64,000 nucleotides of DNA. Source: Saxidomus purpurata. Taxonomy: Eukaryota; Mollusca; Bivalvia; Venerida; Veneridae. The stretch spans positions 18,930,853 to 18,994,852 of the forward strand of contig JAFMSR010000009.1 in the NCBI GenBank assembly GCA_022818135.1, written 5' to 3'. Below the pieces are notes generated by a model. It was given only the letters and a program-made list of their open reading frames with translations, searched no databases and was not told the DNA's origin. The stretch's first letter is position 1. Each line of letters starts with the position of its first letter. The translations under genes were made by a program, and so were the position numbers. Below are positions 61,423-64,000 of the stretch, piece by piece.

Positions 61423-61448
61423 TGACAACTGTTACGTTCCGACTACTG
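61423..61448 (-). repeat. Right 26-bp terminal inverted repeat
   Basis: Exact inverted copy of 55942-55967; followed by TA. Confidence 0.93.
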
Positions 61449-61450
61449 TA

Positions 61451-63043
61451 CTCAACGGGGTCTTAGTTATTTCGAATATCAATCTGAACTTTAATATTAA
61501 AGGAAGAGTTTCCTTCTCCTGCTGATTTGTATTCTTTGTCTAGAAACACACGCTGTATAAATAACCATCCCTCTTTTTTGCATATATTTGCCTCAATATT
61601 TCCGTCACTAAGTACATGTTATATTTAGACTGTCCTCGGCGTTCCTATCCCTTGACTTAAGAAGCCGTGCAGATAGTAATTATGGGATATAATAGGTGCA
61701 AATGATCGTCATTCTTTTGACAATCCTCCATGAAAACCATATGTACTATAATTTAAAACGGTACAGTTGGTACAAAATATAATGTAAATACATGAAAGTA
61801 CTGTGAAATTATTACTAAATAGAAGAAAGGATTGATGGTTTGCAAAAAAGCGTGCTTTATTTTGAAAATTTAGATATAAGAAAAATACCGTAATGTCGTT
61901 AGATGTTTGTCTTTATAGGCACGTTTTTTACGTGCACATATTAACAAGTTTCCTTTATATATGAATTTCAATTAAAATAATACTAGACTATACTTTTTAA
62001 TATTAAGCTGTCAAAATGTATGTACATGTACCAGGACGTAGTAAAGATACGATCCCATTTTAACTAGATCAAACAGTAGTTTATTTATTTACTTAGCTTG
62101 TTTGTGTGATTTTCTAGTATTAGTTACAATGTTTATTATCATTCACCATCCATGTTTGACTAATGATGTGGGGGCTTAGTAGGTCAATCCTCGTTGTATA
62201 TGGCTATCACAGAACAAATAATTAATAGAAGTTACACAATTACAGCCTCCAGACGAGGTCATCAGGCAGTTTTATTACCAAAAGTGAAATTGATATTGAC
62301 CACGTACAAATGATATATGGTATTTACTCTTACGAATGGTATAAAGGAAGGTGAGCCTACAGTTTTGCTGAGATAAGTTGCTGAATTTGCAAGTGATGAG
62401 CTCCTTCGTCAACACCTAGGGCTACTGCTTTTGGAAATGCGGTAAATAGCTTCACAATGCCACCGCATAATGATTAACATGCAGTTAATACGTTTGATAT
62501 GCTGTCTACATCTAAGGTTATCCTTGTTCGAACAAAATGACTGTATGATTCCAGTTTTACTCCGTTTCGCCATTTATGTCCAAACGCCTTAATATTTGGT
62601 GGTTAAGTTTTTCAAATAGAATCCGAGAACATGGTAAATGTAGTTTCTCAAACATGTATAAACTGTCTGGTATCTATAGAATGTGATATGTGTGGTAATT
62701 TTGGCTAATAGATTAAAGTCACAGGATCACGTATACAAGTACATGTAGCTCTCATTTTATCAAGAAAGATGTCTTCCTGACAAAAATGACCTTCATTTTT
62801 ACGAAAAATCATAATTTCTAGTTCAATCAATAAATTTACGTTACGATATCATCAAATTCCAAGTGATTCTGGGACTTTAAGTGTTATAGACACATTGTCA
62901 ATATAATGATAGATTGACCCTTAAATATATAATAAGCGTTGATGCGTCGACTTGTGTGCAGTCCTGCATTAGATATTTATATATTGTAGCTTTACAGCTT
63001 TATTTGAAATAAAGATATTCCCCATCTAGTACATAAAATCAAA
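61451..63043. other. Unannotated AT-rich stretch
   Basis: No gene or bounded repeat seen. Confidence 0.4.
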
Positions 63044-63238
63044 TTGGACATACTCTGCAATCAATCGTTATTCACCAATTACATGGACATACTCTGCAAT
63101 AAATCGTTATTCACCAATTACATGGACATACTCTGCAATCAAACGTTATTCACCAATTACATGGACATACTCTGCAATCAATCGTTATTCACCAATTACA
63201 TGGACATTCTCTGCAATCAATCGTTATTCACCAATTAC
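63044..63238 (+). repeat. 39-bp tandem repeat, five copies
   Basis: Five units begin at 63044, 63083, 63122, 63161 and 63200 (TGGACATACTCTGCAAT...CACCAATTAC) with only a few substitutions. The period is 39, a multiple of three, so one frame stays open and yields a repeated 13-residue peptide (MDILCNQSLFTNY). The frame is short and begins at a TTG, so coding is unlikely. Confidence 0.95.
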
Positions 63239-63249
63239 AGATGTAAACA

Positions 63250-63440
63250 ACAAATTTACATAGATTATTGAATGTTAAACGGTACATCAGCATATCTTAA
63301 AACGTTGATTTTACCGGTAAATGACTGAAAGTATCACTTCAACTGTTATGTTAAGTAATATTATTTTCAAATATTAAATTATTTATGCTGTTATAGGTTA
63401 TTTAATTTCACAAAGGTTTTAGGGAGTGCCTCATCAATCG
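63250..63440 (+). mobile_element. Right half of an AGGGACATA-type MITE
   Basis: Matches the other copies in order: ACATAGATTATTGAA, ATCTTAAAACG, GATTTTACCGGTAAATGACTG, TTAAGTAATATTA, TTATAGGTTATTTAATTTCAC, TTAGGGAGTGCCTC. The left half is missing; the 39-bp tandem repeat lies where it should be. Confidence 0.6.
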
Positions 63441-63770
63441 CGCTGCTTACTGAACAATTGACCAATGACAAACATTCTGTCTGCTAACAAATCGCTACCT
63501 CTTGACTTTATTAAAATGCGAGAATATCGTATAATTCACTGAATGGTGTATTAACTTGAATGTAAGTCTCATATGAACCATGGAAACGTTACATCTCCAT
63601 GGAGACCATCATAACTGACATTAAGATACGGGTGCTCTTTTTCTTACATGACGGCCTGCGGGTGGAACGTTTTTATGCAATTACTGTACAGGTTTGATTT
63701 TAATTTGTCAGTTTGCTTTTGCATAGCACGGGTAACATAATGATTTTATTATGTATTGCTGTTGTGTTAG

Positions 63771-63974
<204 letters not shown>

Positions 63975-64000
63975 CCCCCGAAAAATACCTCTTTCAAATA

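Larger units (their letters stand above)
55942..61448. mobile_element. Putative 5.5-kb Tc1-like TIR element with TA duplication
   Basis: 26-bp perfect inverted repeats lie at 55942-55967 and 61423-61448 (CAGTAGTCGGAACGTAACAG onward). Both are flanked outside by TA (55940-55941 and 61449-61450). Tc1/mariner elements duplicate TA, and many Tc1-like TIRs begin CAGT. Just inside both TIRs are blocks rich in ACGCACG and ACGATACACG. The length is far above the usual 1.3-2.5 kb; nested SINE-like insertions explain only part. No DDE transposase frame was recognised. The alternative is two separate related elements with these ends. Confidence 0.6.

Noticed and set aside
63044..63271. Repeat protein frame MDILCNQSLFTNY x5, or a CRISPR-like array
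   Set aside because: Units adjoin with no spacers and lie in animal DNA; the frame is open only because 39 is a multiple of three.

Overview
The window looks like nuclear DNA of a bivalve mollusc. It is AT-rich, has no operon-like packing, and contains no protein-coding gene that I can recognise. The repeats support this placement: a pearl/Helentron-type element (about 146-bp tandem core, GACC microsatellite, GGGGGTAT hairpin end), tRNA-derived SINEs, TTAA-flanked MITEs, a mariner relic, and a very high density of the palindrome TACATGTA. The placement is an inference from repeat types, not from a gene match.

Layout. 1-3420 holds one copy (A) of a diverged multi-kb duplication. 3421-11700 is mostly unannotated AT-rich DNA with a hairpin-ended interspersed repeat (5060-5703), a hairpin (6816-6849), a SINE with intact target-site duplications (8043-8268) and an hAT-like TATCG-rich element (10591-11131). 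11740-20590 is a second duplication copy (B), interrupted by a TTAA MITE, a 1.65-kb element with about 200-bp inverted repeats, and a 1.3-kb pearl/Helentron element. The matching unoccupied site of that last element survives in copy A. 21272-21905 is a broken mariner transposase. 22320-24700 and 26640-34150 carry further duplicated blocks, with foldback elements, tRNA-like heads and tandem repeats. 34151-48200 is sparse: short foldbacks, tandem repeats, and a homopolymer stretch at 45418-45699 that is probably a consensus artefact. 48235-51890 is another local duplication. 55174-55451 has two MITEs that share one TTAA. 55942-61448 is bounded by perfect 26-bp inverted repeats and TA, as in Tc1-like transposons. 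The window ends with a 39-bp tandem repeat, a MITE half and a long poly(T)/poly(A) run.

The long open frames are few, short and not conserved between duplicated copies, so they are treated as chance unless listed as low-confidence candidates. Identities and copy boundaries were judged by eye, so ends of diverged blocks are approximate.
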